Positions 43,753-51,826 of a DNA stretch of 64,000 nucleotides are shown here, one piece after another. The notes under the pieces were generated by a model that saw only the letters and a program-made list of their open reading frames with translations, made no database searches and was not told where the DNA came from. This DNA comes from Stenomitos frigidus ULC18. GTDB lineage: Bacteria; Cyanobacteriota; Cyanobacteriia; Leptolyngbyales; Leptolyngbyaceae. Positions within the stretch are counted from its first letter, which is position 1, and each line of letters opens with the position of its first letter. The stretch spans positions 124,001 through 188,000 of the forward strand of contig NZ_PVWK01000017.1 in assembly GCF_003003795.1 (NCBI RefSeq). Direction: 5' to 3'. A program made the position numbers and the translations under genes.

Positions 43753-45555
43753 TTACACCTCGCTATAGAGTTCCGATGGACTCAATTGCCGACCGTGTAT
43801 TAACTTATTCACTGCTGCCATAACCAGGTCAGCCCGTTTGCGTAGGAAGGCGTCAAAATCCTGCTTAAGCTTAACGGTCTTTTCTTCGTCAGAGAGACCT
43901 TCATAGCCACCATTCGCCAGTTCTGAGATGGGGATTAGATGCGCTTGAAGACGTTCCTGCACGATCGCTTCAGAAGTCCACATATAGCGATCCTTGAGAT
44001 ATTTCAGAGGATCTTTGCGCCCGATGGTGAGATTAGTGTTGTCTTTGATCAGTGCACAGTTTAGAGCTAGGAAGCTGGGAATCCCCGCTTCTTTGAGCAG
44101 CGCATCGGGGTAGACATGATGATAATGGCGATTTTCAATCGTTCTAGAATCTAACCGCTCTCCGGTAGCGAAATCTAAGGCTCCCAGACGACAGAGTACG
44201 GCGAGAACGCCTCGACCTCGAATAGTGGCACGCTTGGGCCATTCAGCAGTGAGAATTTCTTCCACTTCGACCAGACTATGGTTGGCAAAGATAGGGACAT
44301 CATTAATGCTGTAAGGGGTGGTGTCTTCTTTAGTTCGATTGGTAATGATCTTTTTGAGGGCGTTAAAGTCAGCAAAGGCATGGGTGGGTGCTGAGTTTTC
44401 GTAGCGATCGGTAAAAAAGGCACGCCAGAGATATTGCTTTAGCAGCAGTTCATCGCGACCGCGTTTATCGCCTGCATCAGGAATATTGGCATAGAGAGAG
44501 GCAATCACAGCCAGCACAGCATTAGTGGGTAGACGCTGAGCGTCGTAAATGCCCTCGTTATTGAGAAATTCTGCCATGCGGTCGAGACCACGCTCCAGAG
44601 TATCCCAGTCTTCTACCATGCGCTTTTTATCCATATTCCAGGCACCCTTCTGGTTAGGGAGATCGCCCTGAAGCAAGGCGGCAGTGGTGAGAATCAGGTC
44701 AGAGAGGGGAGCATAGCGCGCGATGTGTGGATGGCGTTGGTGGAGTTCGGTCTCCAAATCATGGAGCGACCGTTCCATGACACTTTCCACTTCAGCAACG
44801 ATGATGTCGTAGGTAGACAAGGGCTTGCTGTTGGTATTCATGTTGATGAATACGTTTAAGGCGACGGCTTTGTCGGTATGGGCTGGAAGCGCTAGATAGG
44901 GCAGGTTATAGTTGGCAACGATCGCCCGCAAGTCTTTAATCTGGTCACTAACCCGTTGTCGCAACTCAAAATACCGTTGGAGTTCATCCATGCCGGAGTC
45001 TGCCGATGGCTTGGGTAGAGCTTTGTTCAGCCAATCATCGATGTCACTTTGAATGTCTTCGGGACGTAAAAGGTGAGTGGGGATAAGACCCCGCTGTAAG
45101 CACTTATCGGGTTTATCGCACCAGAGAGGAAAGCGTTCGCCAGTGCGTTGCTTAATGTAGCGTCCCTTCCAATGAACGCTCAGGTCACGGGACTTATCCT
45201 CGTTGTAGTTATCAAACGCCTGGACGTAGATGAAATAGGTTGTCCAGGTGTAGTTATTGTGGAGTGCTCGCCAGAGGGCTGTAAGTCTTTGCTGTCCATC
45301 TAGCAGATGCTCATAAACTTTGTTGGGGGTTTCTGGAGCGGTTTTGAGATAGCGCGAGATAAACTGCTCTGCTTCACCGACTTCAAGGATGAGGGTAATG
45401 CCGAGGGGAAGGTTTTGGATAACGGTTTGGATAAGGCTGGCAATCCGGTGCTGATCCCAGGCCTCAAATCGCTGAAAGCGTGGTAGTTTGATCTCGCCTC
45501 GCTGAACTTTACCGTACCAGTCCCGAATATTGCGATTACGAGCTTCCACTATCAT
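43753..45555 (-). CDS. DUF262 (GmrS-like) protein with HNH-like C-terminus
   Basis: A 600-residue protein. The N-terminal DUF262/ParB-like NTPase domain shows LPRFQRFEAWDQHRIASLI and LLDGQQRLTALWRAL, the DGQQR signature. The C-terminal region with RTIENRHYHHVYPDALL and NLTIGRKDP fits a DUF1524-type HNH nuclease. Related GmrSD-type proteins restrict modified phage DNA. It stands just downstream of a TIGR04255 cassette on the same strand, about 100 bp apart. Restriction activity is inferred from the family. Confidence 0.85.
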   Translation of the reverse strand: MIVEARNRNIRDWYGKVQRGEIKLPRFQRFEAWDQHRIASLIQTVIQNLPLGITLILEVGEAEQFISRYLKTAPETPNKVYEHLLDGQQRLTALWRALHNNYTWTTYFIYVQAFDNYNEDKSRDLSVHWKGRYIKQRTGERFPLWCDKPDKCLQRGLIPTHLLRPEDIQSDIDDWLNKALPKPSADSGMDELQRYFELRQRVSDQIKDLRAIVANYNLPYLALPAHTDKAVALNVFINMNTNSKPLSTYDIIVAEVESVMERSLHDLETELHQRHPHIARYAPLSDLILTTAALLQGDLPNQKGAWNMDKKRMVEDWDTLERGLDRMAEFLNNEGIYDAQRLPTNAVLAVIASLYANIPDAGDKRGRDELLLKQYLWRAFFTDRYENSAPTHAFADFNALKKIITNRTKEDTTPYSINDVPIFANHSLVEVEEILTAEWPKRATIRGRGVLAVLCRLGALDFATGERLDSRTIENRHYHHVYPDALLKEAGIPSFLALNCALIKDNTNLTIGRKDPLKYLKDRYMWTSEAIVQERLQAHLIPISELANGGYEGLSDEEKTVKLKQDFDAFLRKRADLVMAAVNKLIHGRQLSPSELYSEV

Positions 45556-45654
45556 TTCCTCAGCTATGGTTGCGATGTACTACTTTTTGGAGAAGCTGTC
45601 TGACGCTCCAAATTAGCAGCGTTGCACTCTCCAGATAAATTAGCTTTCCCCGTT

Positions 45655-46080
45655 TTACTCTCCAAGTGAGGAAGGTGTCGATGGGGGAGGGATGAGTTTA
45701 GTAGCAGATGCGGCAAGCTTGAGGGCGATCGCTTTCTGATCTTCTTTTGCAGTCGGCCACCCTTCAATGTCGGCGTGATTGGGGTTATCAGAAAAGGGTT
45801 GGCCTGTCACTCGCAGGGAGTCCATCAGGCAATCGCTGGTCAGAATATCCGATCGACCGTAAAGGGTTCTTTGTTGTTGAGTCGCTACGTTAACCCCTGC
45901 CTGCCAAATTTCTGCTTCCGTTGCATCGCGATGGCGGGTGACGGACAGCTCTTGATAGGGATGTGGGATGAATAGGTTCGGCTTTACGGTGCGATCACTC
46001 CGAAAATGACCGCTTTGCATCACGTAGCGTGCAAGTAACTCAGTTTCCTCAACCGGGGGAATATTTGCTGGATCAAGCAT
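45655..46080 (-). CDS. third gene of TIGR04255 cassette, unknown function
   Basis: A 141-residue protein: LARYVMQSGHFRSDRTVKPNLFIPHPYQELSVTRHRDATEAEIWQAGVNVA, LYGRSDI and NPNHADIEGWP are conserved blocks I recall from hypothetical proteins scattered among bacteria. The middle has several His and Arg that could be catalytic. It follows the 154-residue gene by 6 bp, so the two are one operon. No function is known. Confidence 0.6.
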   Translation of the reverse strand: MLDPANIPPVEETELLARYVMQSGHFRSDRTVKPNLFIPHPYQELSVTRHRDATEAEIWQAGVNVATQQQRTLYGRSDILTSDCLMDSLRVTGQPFSDNPNHADIEGWPTAKEDQKAIALKLAASATKLIPPPSTPSSLGE

Positions 46081-46086
46081 GAACCC

Positions 46087-46551
46087 TTAATTCTTGGCTA
46101 GAGCGACTTCTTGAATTAAGCTGAGCAGCCGTTTAGGAATTTCCCCTAGAAATGGCTCTGAGCCGCGTGGATCACTGTTTCCTAGAAGAGCGGCGTAATA
46201 GAGTTTACCGTCGGGACTAACGCTGATTGAGATTGTCCAGTGGGAATCGCGATACCAGTCCAAAGTCAAGTGACCATCTGGTTCTGCCCCTACAGATGGT
46301 AAAGGGAAGCCCAAAGGCAGCGCCTGAATCACAGCATAGGCATAATTCCGGGTTGATTCTTGCACGGGATAGGCATCATAACCATCCCAGTTAGGGGTTC
46401 TACACTCTGCCCAAATCGCTGCCAGCTCGTCAATCGCGAGTTGCTTGCTAAAAGCAGCGGTGTGGGCGAAGTACTGCTGATTGACTCGACTGATTTGGTC
46501 GATGTAGACAGCCGTAGAACTAAAGCCTCTGGGCAGAATGGCTGTGGTCAT
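46087..46551 (-). CDS. second gene of TIGR04255 cassette, unknown function
   Basis: A 154-residue protein. The central block ECRTPNWDGYDAYPVQESTRNYAYAVIQALP, then GFPLPSVGAEPDGHLTLDWYRD is a pattern seen in small hypothetical proteins next to TIGR04255 genes. Its start overlaps the stop of the upstream gene by 4 bp (ATGA), which implies coupling. No motif reveals a function. Confidence 0.6.
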   Translation of the reverse strand: MTTAILPRGFSSTAVYIDQISRVNQQYFAHTAAFSKQLAIDELAAIWAECRTPNWDGYDAYPVQESTRNYAYAVIQALPLGFPLPSVGAEPDGHLTLDWYRDSHWTISISVSPDGKLYYAALLGNSDPRGSEPFLGEIPKRLLSLIQEVALAKN

Positions 46552-47336
46552 GGTGTGGCTCCAAAGCGTTCAAGGGCGTGTTGGGTGATGCAGCTAAAGA
46601 AGACCTTATTTTTAAGCCAGCGCATTTCCTGGAGTCGTTCGGCTAAGGTGTCCTGATCTAATTGAAGCAACTCCTGAGTGAAAACGTCGATATCGACAAT
46701 TAAGGCTCGTCCAGCAGTTGGGTCTGCGCCAGCAGGTTGAATAGTTCTGACCCAGTTGATGGCGTAGGGATACCCAGGAACAGGGTAGGTGTCCTGATGG
46801 AAGAAAGACTCGGTTGTGAGTTCTAGCCCTAGTGGGGGTGCAGGGATGGTGTTGAGATACTGGGAAGGCTGTTCGCCATGATCCAGGGGAATGCGGTTGA
46901 TATAGCGCACCCCTAATCGCTGAATGACGGTCGGCTCTGCTAACTCCAGGAAAATGTGCCAAAACCGGAAGGCTTCGGTTTGAAAGCTTACCCATTCTTC
47001 GTAGGGTTCCAATCGGCTGAAAGCAACGCCGTTGACGGTGAACTGTACAACATGGTGATTCTGCTCATCCTGGAGGCGAAAACCACTCCACTGTATCTGC
47101 TGGAAGAACTCGGAAGACCCATCGGGTGTCCCTGTAGCACCAATTTGGACATCTTGCTGAGTTTGAAGGATGGGATAGTCGGGTAAACGCCGGGTCAGTT
47201 CTGCTTGAAGGGTCTCAAGTTCCAGCTTCTTGCCTGCATGAGCCTGCCAGTGAATCACCGCCTCAATGCTAGGGGCGGCTTTCAGACGAGGAAATTCCTC
47301 ATTGAGGTTGAGGCTGAACTTGGGCAGCGGACTCAT
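46548..47336 (-). CDS. TIGR04255 family protein
   Basis: A protein of 262 residues from ATG 47336 (an in-frame TTG adds four residues). LKAAPSIEAVIHWQA, GFRLQDEQNHHVVQFTVNGVAFSRLEPYEEWVSF, RLGVRYINRIPL and KNKVFFSCITQHALERFG are the hallmarks of the sporadically distributed TIGR04255 family. It heads a compact three-gene operon. The family has no established function. Its scattered occurrence and a 4-bp overlap with the next gene suggest an accessory system. Confidence 0.75.
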   Translation of the reverse strand: MSPLPKFSLNLNEEFPRLKAAPSIEAVIHWQAHAGKKLELETLQAELTRRLPDYPILQTQQDVQIGATGTPDGSSEFFQQIQWSGFRLQDEQNHHVVQFTVNGVAFSRLEPYEEWVSFQTEAFRFWHIFLELAEPTVIQRLGVRYINRIPLDHGEQPSQYLNTIPAPPLGLELTTESFFHQDTYPVPGYPYAINWVRTIQPAGADPTAGRALIVDIDVFTQELLQLDQDTLAERLQEMRWLKNKVFFSCITQHALERFGATP

Positions 47337-47723
47337 GATAGTTAGCAAGGGTTCTGAGTGTGGATTATATCTGTCAGCCTAATCCCTGGATAGAGCCTTG
47401 CGTGTCGAGTAGAACAGAAAACGAAAATATAGCATGTTAGGCAATTCTCATAAGGGTTAAGTCTCTTCTTGAAAACGCTGGCTACGATAGACAATCGCAC
47501 CTGCCGTCTACTACACAGGAACGCCCCGCCCATAAGCCCAAGCTTTCACCAGAGCATTGAAGGCCGTAGAAGCGGGGGAATAACCCCTGAGCCAGCTTGA
47601 CCGTATCGCGCGACAGCATCTAGAAGGAGCGAACTCAACGCTGTGCTGCTGCCGTGTCTGACGCCTTGTGTCGCCACAGCCGTCTAGCGATCGGTAAACG
47701 AGCTGTTAGTGCCAGAGCCACAG

Positions 47724-47749
47724 GTGCATGGCAACAAGCTGCCATGCAC
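47724..47749. terminator. 10-bp hairpin in a 458-bp gap
   Basis: GTGCATGGCA/TGCCATGCAC with a 6-nt loop; CTAGCGCCCTTTTTTAG follows on the plus side, so it could end plus-strand transcription. Apart from this the stretch 47337-47794 holds no supported gene. Confidence 0.5.
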
Positions 47750-47794
47750 TCTAGCGCCCTTTTTTAGCCCCAGTCGACCGCCGCTTGTCCTGGG

Positions 47795-48442
47795 TCAAAG
47801 CGGGGTGGCGTCCTTGTGTGCCCCACCCCGCTTTACGCGCTTGCCACTCCCTGGGCTGCTGGCGTTGACGGCGAACCCCACGCCAGCTGTGAGATTGGCG
47901 TTAGACGCGACACGTTGGAGCAAGGTGTCATGCTGCCACCAGTAGGAAACGATGACCGCCTCCTGCCAGCCCTCCCCGCGCTCATCCAGGGCAGCGTCTT
48001 GGAGCGCCGCCCTTAAATAGACACCACACGGACAAGTGGCGGTATGGTCAGCGGCATCATGGATGAACACCTCATCCGCACGCCACTGCTCCCCCAGCGC
48101 CAGTAAGGGAGCCACAACGGTGTCCTGCTTGGCAGCCAAAACATACAAAGCGTTGGCTGGGTAAGGCGCACAACGCGTACCCCTGGTCGCGGGCGTGGCA
48201 CGCTCGGTTGCCATTGCTAGCAGGGTCTCGATGATCCCCTGCAAACCCCAGGTGTCCTGCGCCGCACCCTCGTTGGCAGCGGCGAAGCAAAAGCTGCTCC
48301 ACAACTGCCGCTGCTGCTGGAGATCCCGGATGATCGCGGGTCCATCAAAGGTATGGAAGCGTTGCTGCCAGACCAAAGCGGCGCACAGGTCTTGGGGGCT
48401 ACAGTCTTGGGCTAGCTGTTCGATTTTCGCTACATCCAGCAT
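47795..48442 (-). CDS. unknown protein with CPC motif
   Basis: A 215-residue protein: a helical N-terminus (KIEQLAQDCSPQDLCAALVWQQRFHTFDGPAIIRDL), LYVLAAKQDTVVAPLLALGEQWRADEVFIHDAADHTATCPCGVYL in the middle, and a Gly/Ser-rich basic end. I do not recognise the family. The CPCG and nearby His may form a metal site. The last codons lie inside a 12-bp stem (AAAGCGGGGTGG/CCACCCCGCTTT, 47797-47834), so the terminator and the coding end overlap. It is the last gene of a GC-rich minus-strand run. Confidence 0.55.
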   Translation of the reverse strand: MLDVAKIEQLAQDCSPQDLCAALVWQQRFHTFDGPAIIRDLQQQRQLWSSFCFAAANEGAAQDTWGLQGIIETLLAMATERATPATRGTRCAPYPANALYVLAAKQDTVVAPLLALGEQWRADEVFIHDAADHTATCPCGVYLRAALQDAALDERGEGWQEAVIVSYWWQHDTLLQRVASNANLTAGVGFAVNASSPGSGKRVKRGGAHKDATPL

Positions 48443-48679
48443 GGTTATTCCTCACTTTTGAGCGCTGTTTGTTGGACTCACATCGCTGCACGCACCACTT
48501 GAAGGCGTGGCAGTCTCCTGCCACACTACCCCCCGCCGCCTTCACTCAACATAGGTCGTTGCTAAACATGGCTCCAGTCACAGCCAGGACGAAACGGTTG
48601 TCCCTCCGCCCATGCCCCTTCGCCGTTGACTGCCGCCGGACAAGCGATGATGATCACCAGGGGCAACTCCTTAAAGCTG

Positions 48680-48710
48680 CCGGTGCAGTCAGGGCAGCTG
48701 ACTGCACCGG
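48680..48710 (-). terminator. 13-bp perfect hairpin
   Basis: CCGGTGCAGTCAG and CTGACTGCACCGG, exact, with a 5-nt loop; on the minus strand CAGCTTTAAGG follows. It lies just downstream of the Cys-box gene and probably ends its transcript. The rest of 48443-48737 holds a second small hairpin (GTGGCAGTCTCCTGCCAC, about 48506-48523) and no gene. Confidence 0.6.
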
Positions 48711-48737
48711 GTAGAGTTGTGGGGTGTAGAACGGTCT

Positions 48738-49001
48738 TTAGACGGCAGCACCCTCACTGGTGCCCGCTGGTGTCCCTGGCGGTTGAGTCCCCTCGCCAGG
48801 GTGAGCGTCGGTCGTCAGATCCTCTCCCATAAACCAAGCCAGCTGCAGAAACTGCTGCCAGCTGGGGTCTTCCCGAAAATCTGCACAAACTTCTCCCTGG
48901 GCTCCATACGGCTGCACCGCACACAGGAGGTAGGATTCACTCCCATAATAGAGACAGCTATCGCACGCGGGTAGTTTGCGAAACGGCTGGGCACGACTCA
49001 T
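48738..49001 (-). CDS. small Cys-box protein
   Basis: A protein of 87 residues from ATG 49001, chosen because AAGGAGGACAGGT directly precedes it; the frame is open further up to 49133. PACDSCLYYGSESYLLCAVQPYGAQGEVCADFRED has the same C-x2-C...C-x2-P-Y-G...C layout as the C-terminus of the protein at 11205-11621. The tail is Pro/Gly/Thr-rich. Four Cys suggest a metal site; the role is unknown. Confidence 0.65.
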   Translation of the reverse strand: MSRAQPFRKLPACDSCLYYGSESYLLCAVQPYGAQGEVCADFREDPSWQQFLQLAWFMGEDLTTDAHPGEGTQPPGTPAGTSEGAAV

Positions 49002-49129
49002 ACCTGTCCTCCTTAAACGGTATCGCGATCGCCATCTCTCACCACTGGCACTCACGCCACGCCGTTGCCGAGACTGACCGCTAGTGACCCGCCGGGTGTA
49101 AACTGCTCTGCAAATGCACGCGCTTTGAC

Positions 49130-49810
49130 TCACGGTGCCACCACCAACGGAACATACAAGTCACGGGCCAACAGCTCAAAACTGGTACCCGCTTGCAGCA
49201 CTTGTGCCGGGGACAAGCCCTCCAGAAAGGTGATCAGGCTGCCATCGGATTCCACAATACACGTCAGTCCCTGTACCGTGACTTCCCAGGGAAAGTGCAG
49301 CCCGCGCACGGCATAGTCGCGTTGGAGCACCTCGCGCTGGAGACCACAGGGTTGCAGTGGCTCAGCCAGCAACCCCTCGGGGATGGCGTGAATGCCCAGC
49401 GGCGTGACGCCGAACGGCACGGGTGCTGTGTCTACGATGGTGCGAGCGCGGAACACTTCACTTTCGGTTTGCACGAGTCGCCAGCTCAACTCGGTCATGG
49501 CTTGAGCCACCTCATGCTGCGAACGGTAAATGCGCTCAAAGTAGGGCGCAAGATCACAGGGCAAGCCAGTGGTGCCGACCTGTGCTTGCAACAACTGGTG
49601 CGTCGTCTGCACCGCCTGGTGCAAGAGGTGGCCTTGCAGCGCCTCGACCGCCGTAGTCTGAGCAAAGGATCGCATCACTTGCTTGACGAGTTCAGTCAGC
49701 GCCAGTTGCAACACCAGGTTGCTGTCATGCGGTGCCTCAGCCTGGGCCAGCAACAACTGCACGACCTGTTGCAGGATGAACACCTGGTCGGCGAGCACGG
49801 GTACCATCAT
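49130..49810 (-). CDS. unknown helical protein in GC-rich operon
   Basis: A 226-residue protein, mostly helical and Gln/Leu-rich in the first half (VFILQQVVQLLLAQAE ... QTTHQLLQAQVG), then a beta-rich second half (VTVQGLTCIVESDGSLITFLEG). It begins with two ATG codons, and the start overlaps the previous gene's stop by 4 bp. I do not recognise it. Tight coupling suggests that it works with the 225-residue protein upstream. Confidence 0.5.
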   Translation of the reverse strand: MMVPVLADQVFILQQVVQLLLAQAEAPHDSNLVLQLALTELVKQVMRSFAQTTAVEALQGHLLHQAVQTTHQLLQAQVGTTGLPCDLAPYFERIYRSQHEVAQAMTELSWRLVQTESEVFRARTIVDTAPVPFGVTPLGIHAIPEGLLAEPLQPCGLQREVLQRDYAVRGLHFPWEVTVQGLTCIVESDGSLITFLEGLSPAQVLQAGTSFELLARDLYVPLVVAP

Positions 49811-50484
49811 GCGGCCACCCGGACTTCAGCCAGCGCACAGTGCCACTGCTCGTGGCTCAGCAGCGTGATGCCGACTAGCAATCCCAGGATGGGCTGGGTG
49901 CTGTGGTGGAGCGTGTTGGCGGCGAGCACTAAGGGGAGGAAGCGCGGCAAGGCACGGTCCACCAATCGCTGACTAGCCTCGACCGTCTGCTCGGCTGTTG
50001 CTTGGACTGCGCCCAGGTACAGCGTCTGGGTGGTGGGGTTGACACAGACCACATGCGGGGCAGCAGCCACGGGTCTGGCTAACAGTCGTCCCTGGTACAA
50101 GTACTGCAGCAGCAAGCCCAGGCAGGCTTCGCCCAGGGCGTCGATCGCGCCACGCGGCGGGCTGATCGGTTGCTGCTCCGTGTGCGAGAAGAAACGGGGT
50201 TGGTAGCCGGGTAAGAGAAAGAGACCGTAGCGTTGGTAAGCAAACCATTGCGCGACCTCCTCTAACGGGTAGCTGGCGGCTTGCACCGAGTAACGACGCA
50301 CCAGGGCACGCATCGTGTGGGGGTGCACCGACCAACCGGGCAGGGGTGTGTACGGAACGGCTAACTGCTCCAGGCGGGTCAGCAGTGCGGATGACAGAGC
50401 GGCACGGCTAGCGACAGCCTGAGCCAGCGCACCCGTGATGGGGTCAATGGTGAGGCAGCGTTTTTCGAGGGAAATTTCAATCAC
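49807..50484 (-). CDS. unknown protein in GC-rich operon
   Basis: A 225-residue protein. Segments EEVAQWFAYQRYGLFLLPGYQPRFFSHTEQQPI and HVVCVNPTTQTLYLGAVQATAEQTVEASQRLVD suggest an alpha/beta domain; no catalytic motif is obvious. It lies 69 bp after the HTH gene, preceded by the palindrome CCTATCACGGTGATAGG, and is coupled to the 226-residue gene by a 4-bp overlap. Confidence 0.5.
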   Translation of the reverse strand: MIEISLEKRCLTIDPITGALAQAVASRAALSSALLTRLEQLAVPYTPLPGWSVHPHTMRALVRRYSVQAASYPLEEVAQWFAYQRYGLFLLPGYQPRFFSHTEQQPISPPRGAIDALGEACLGLLLQYLYQGRLLARPVAAAPHVVCVNPTTQTLYLGAVQATAEQTVEASQRLVDRALPRFLPLVLAANTLHHSTQPILGLLVGITLLSHEQWHCALAEVRVAA

Positions 50485-50549
50485 GCAGGCTTTGATGGAG
50501 TGCAGGGTGCTCTCACCATAGAACAGCCCTTTGAGGAAGGGAAATGGTT

Positions 50550-50566
50550 CCTATCACGGTGATAGG
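50550..50566. promoter_or_regulatory. operator-like palindrome
   Basis: CCTATCAC G GTGATAGG, exact 8-bp arms with a 1-bp centre, overlaps the stop region of the HTH gene and lies 66 bp before the next start. Its size and position fit an operator for the HTH protein encoded just upstream. Confidence 0.4.
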
Positions 50567-50868
50567 ACTTTGCCGTTCGGGTTTGCGGGGCAGAGTCTTC
50601 GCCGCAAGCGCAGGGGGATGCGTTCGTACTCTTCCCAGAGGAAATGCATCTCTGCCAGTTTGCGGCGCTGGCGGGCGTCCGCCAACCGCCTGGTTTTGCC
50701 CTGGGCGAACCAGCGATCGACGGTCGGTTCGCTGACGCCACAGATTTGCGCGATCTGAGCGTGTGTGACACCCCAACGGGCGTAGAACGCTTGCGGGGTC
50801 ATCCCCAGACGGCAGCCGGAGTAGAGTTGGAGCAGCCTGATCTCGCGTGGTCCCAACTCTTGTGTCAT
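50554..50868 (-). CDS. HTH DNA-binding protein (cyanobacterial plasmid type)
   Basis: A protein of 104 residues from ATG 50868, which overlaps the preceding stop. LYSGCRLGMTPQAFYARWGVTHAQIAQICGVSEPTVDRWFAQGKTRR is a clear helix-turn-helix, with WEEYERIPLRLRRRLCP after it. I recall similar proteins on cyanobacterial plasmids with the same G-M-T-P-x-x-F-Y motif. It is probably a regulator of its own operon. Its start is coupled to the 98-residue gene upstream by ATGA. Confidence 0.7.
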   Translation of the reverse strand: MTQELGPREIRLLQLYSGCRLGMTPQAFYARWGVTHAQIAQICGVSEPTVDRWFAQGKTRRLADARQRRKLAEMHFLWEEYERIPLRLRRRLCPANPNGKVLSP

Positions 50869-51161
50869 GCGGGTTGCTCCGTGCTCGGCGCTGTCACAGC
50901 CACCAGCATTTCCAGGTCGTCCTCCCACGCCAGGTCGGAACACGTCCAGGTCGAGCCAGGGGACTGAGGATCAAGCCAGATGGTGTAGCGCCAGCTCCAG
51001 GCTTGCAGGTGTTCCGCAGGCGCGAACTGGAGTCCAGTGATGGTGCCGAATGCTTCGGCAGGCAGGGGGATAAACCGGACGCGATCGCCCAGGTGAAACT
51101 TAGGCAGAGTAGAGGTTTGTGGAAATTCTTCTGGAAGGGCAAGGAAGGGTTCAGGAGGCAT
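50865..51161 (-). CDS. small beta-rich protein upstream of HTH gene
   Basis: A protein of 98 residues from ATG 51161; the longer frame to 51485 overlaps an opposite-strand gene and is unlikely. FHLGDRVRFIPLPAEAFGTITGLQFAPAEHLQAWSWRYTIWLDPQSP looks like a small SH3-like barrel. I recall this kind of protein next to the same HTH family. Its function is unknown. It is the first gene of the operon running down to 47795. Confidence 0.55.
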   Translation of the reverse strand: MPPEPFLALPEEFPQTSTLPKFHLGDRVRFIPLPAEAFGTITGLQFAPAEHLQAWSWRYTIWLDPQSPGSTWTCSDLAWEDDLEMLVAVTAPSTEQPA

Positions 51162-51300
51162 ATACCTATAAGAAGCTGCGCCAAAACATATCGCCAATAC
51201 TACGGCACGATCACTCAATCGCACAAGCGCAATTTCGCACAAATGAGATCTCGTTAAATTGCCGTGTAACAATTGACCCCGAACTAAAACGGAAAGTTCT

Positions 51301-51474
51301 ATGGCAAAGGAGATCAGGGAGATTCGAGGTAGAGTGCCGAAAGACTTGAAAATTGCGTTTGAGGTTGCCTGCGTGCGAATGGAACTGACCCAGGCAGTAG
51401 CACTGGAAGAAGCAATCAAGGATTGGCTGCTTAAAAAGGGTTTCCCTACCAGCGATGACGGTAAGCAGCGATAA
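51301..51474 (+). CDS. ribbon-helix-helix (CopG-like) protein
   Basis: A 57-residue protein: ATG AGG-like basic start, then IRGRVPKDLKIAFEVACVRMELTQAVALEEAIKDWLLKKG. A short strand with R-V-P, then two helices, is the RHH fold of CopG/plasmid-partition regulators. It is divergent from the 98-residue gene, so both share a 140-bp control region. The stretch 51475-51826 shows no gene. Confidence 0.6.
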   Translation: MAKEIREIRGRVPKDLKIAFEVACVRMELTQAVALEEAIKDWLLKKGFPTSDDGKQR

Positions 51475-51826
51475 AGGGTGAGCACTTGTCGTGATGTTCA
51501 CACACCTTGCTTGATGCTGATCCCTGCCACATTACTGCTGAGGCAGTCATCTCCAGGCTCTTGCAGCATATACAGCTAGAAAACTTCAGGTAGCCGCGTT
51601 GCCGCTTCTTCCTGACTATAGCTACTAATAGTGTGAAAGAGAGGCAGAAAACACTAAATCTGTATATTATTGTTGATTACAATGCTGGCCTTAAAGCGCT
51701 TCAAGGTTTTTTGTTGCTTCTATCCGAACAGGCTGATACAAATGATCTATTTCCTGTTGCTTCTGCCAACTGAATTTCGGTTTATAGCACGGTAGAGAAA
51801 ACACCATTCAGTCAAGTTAAACGTTA

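Noticed and set aside
51162-51485. N-terminal extension of the 98-residue protein
   Set aside because: It lies opposite the RHH gene and the intergenic region and has low-complexity content.
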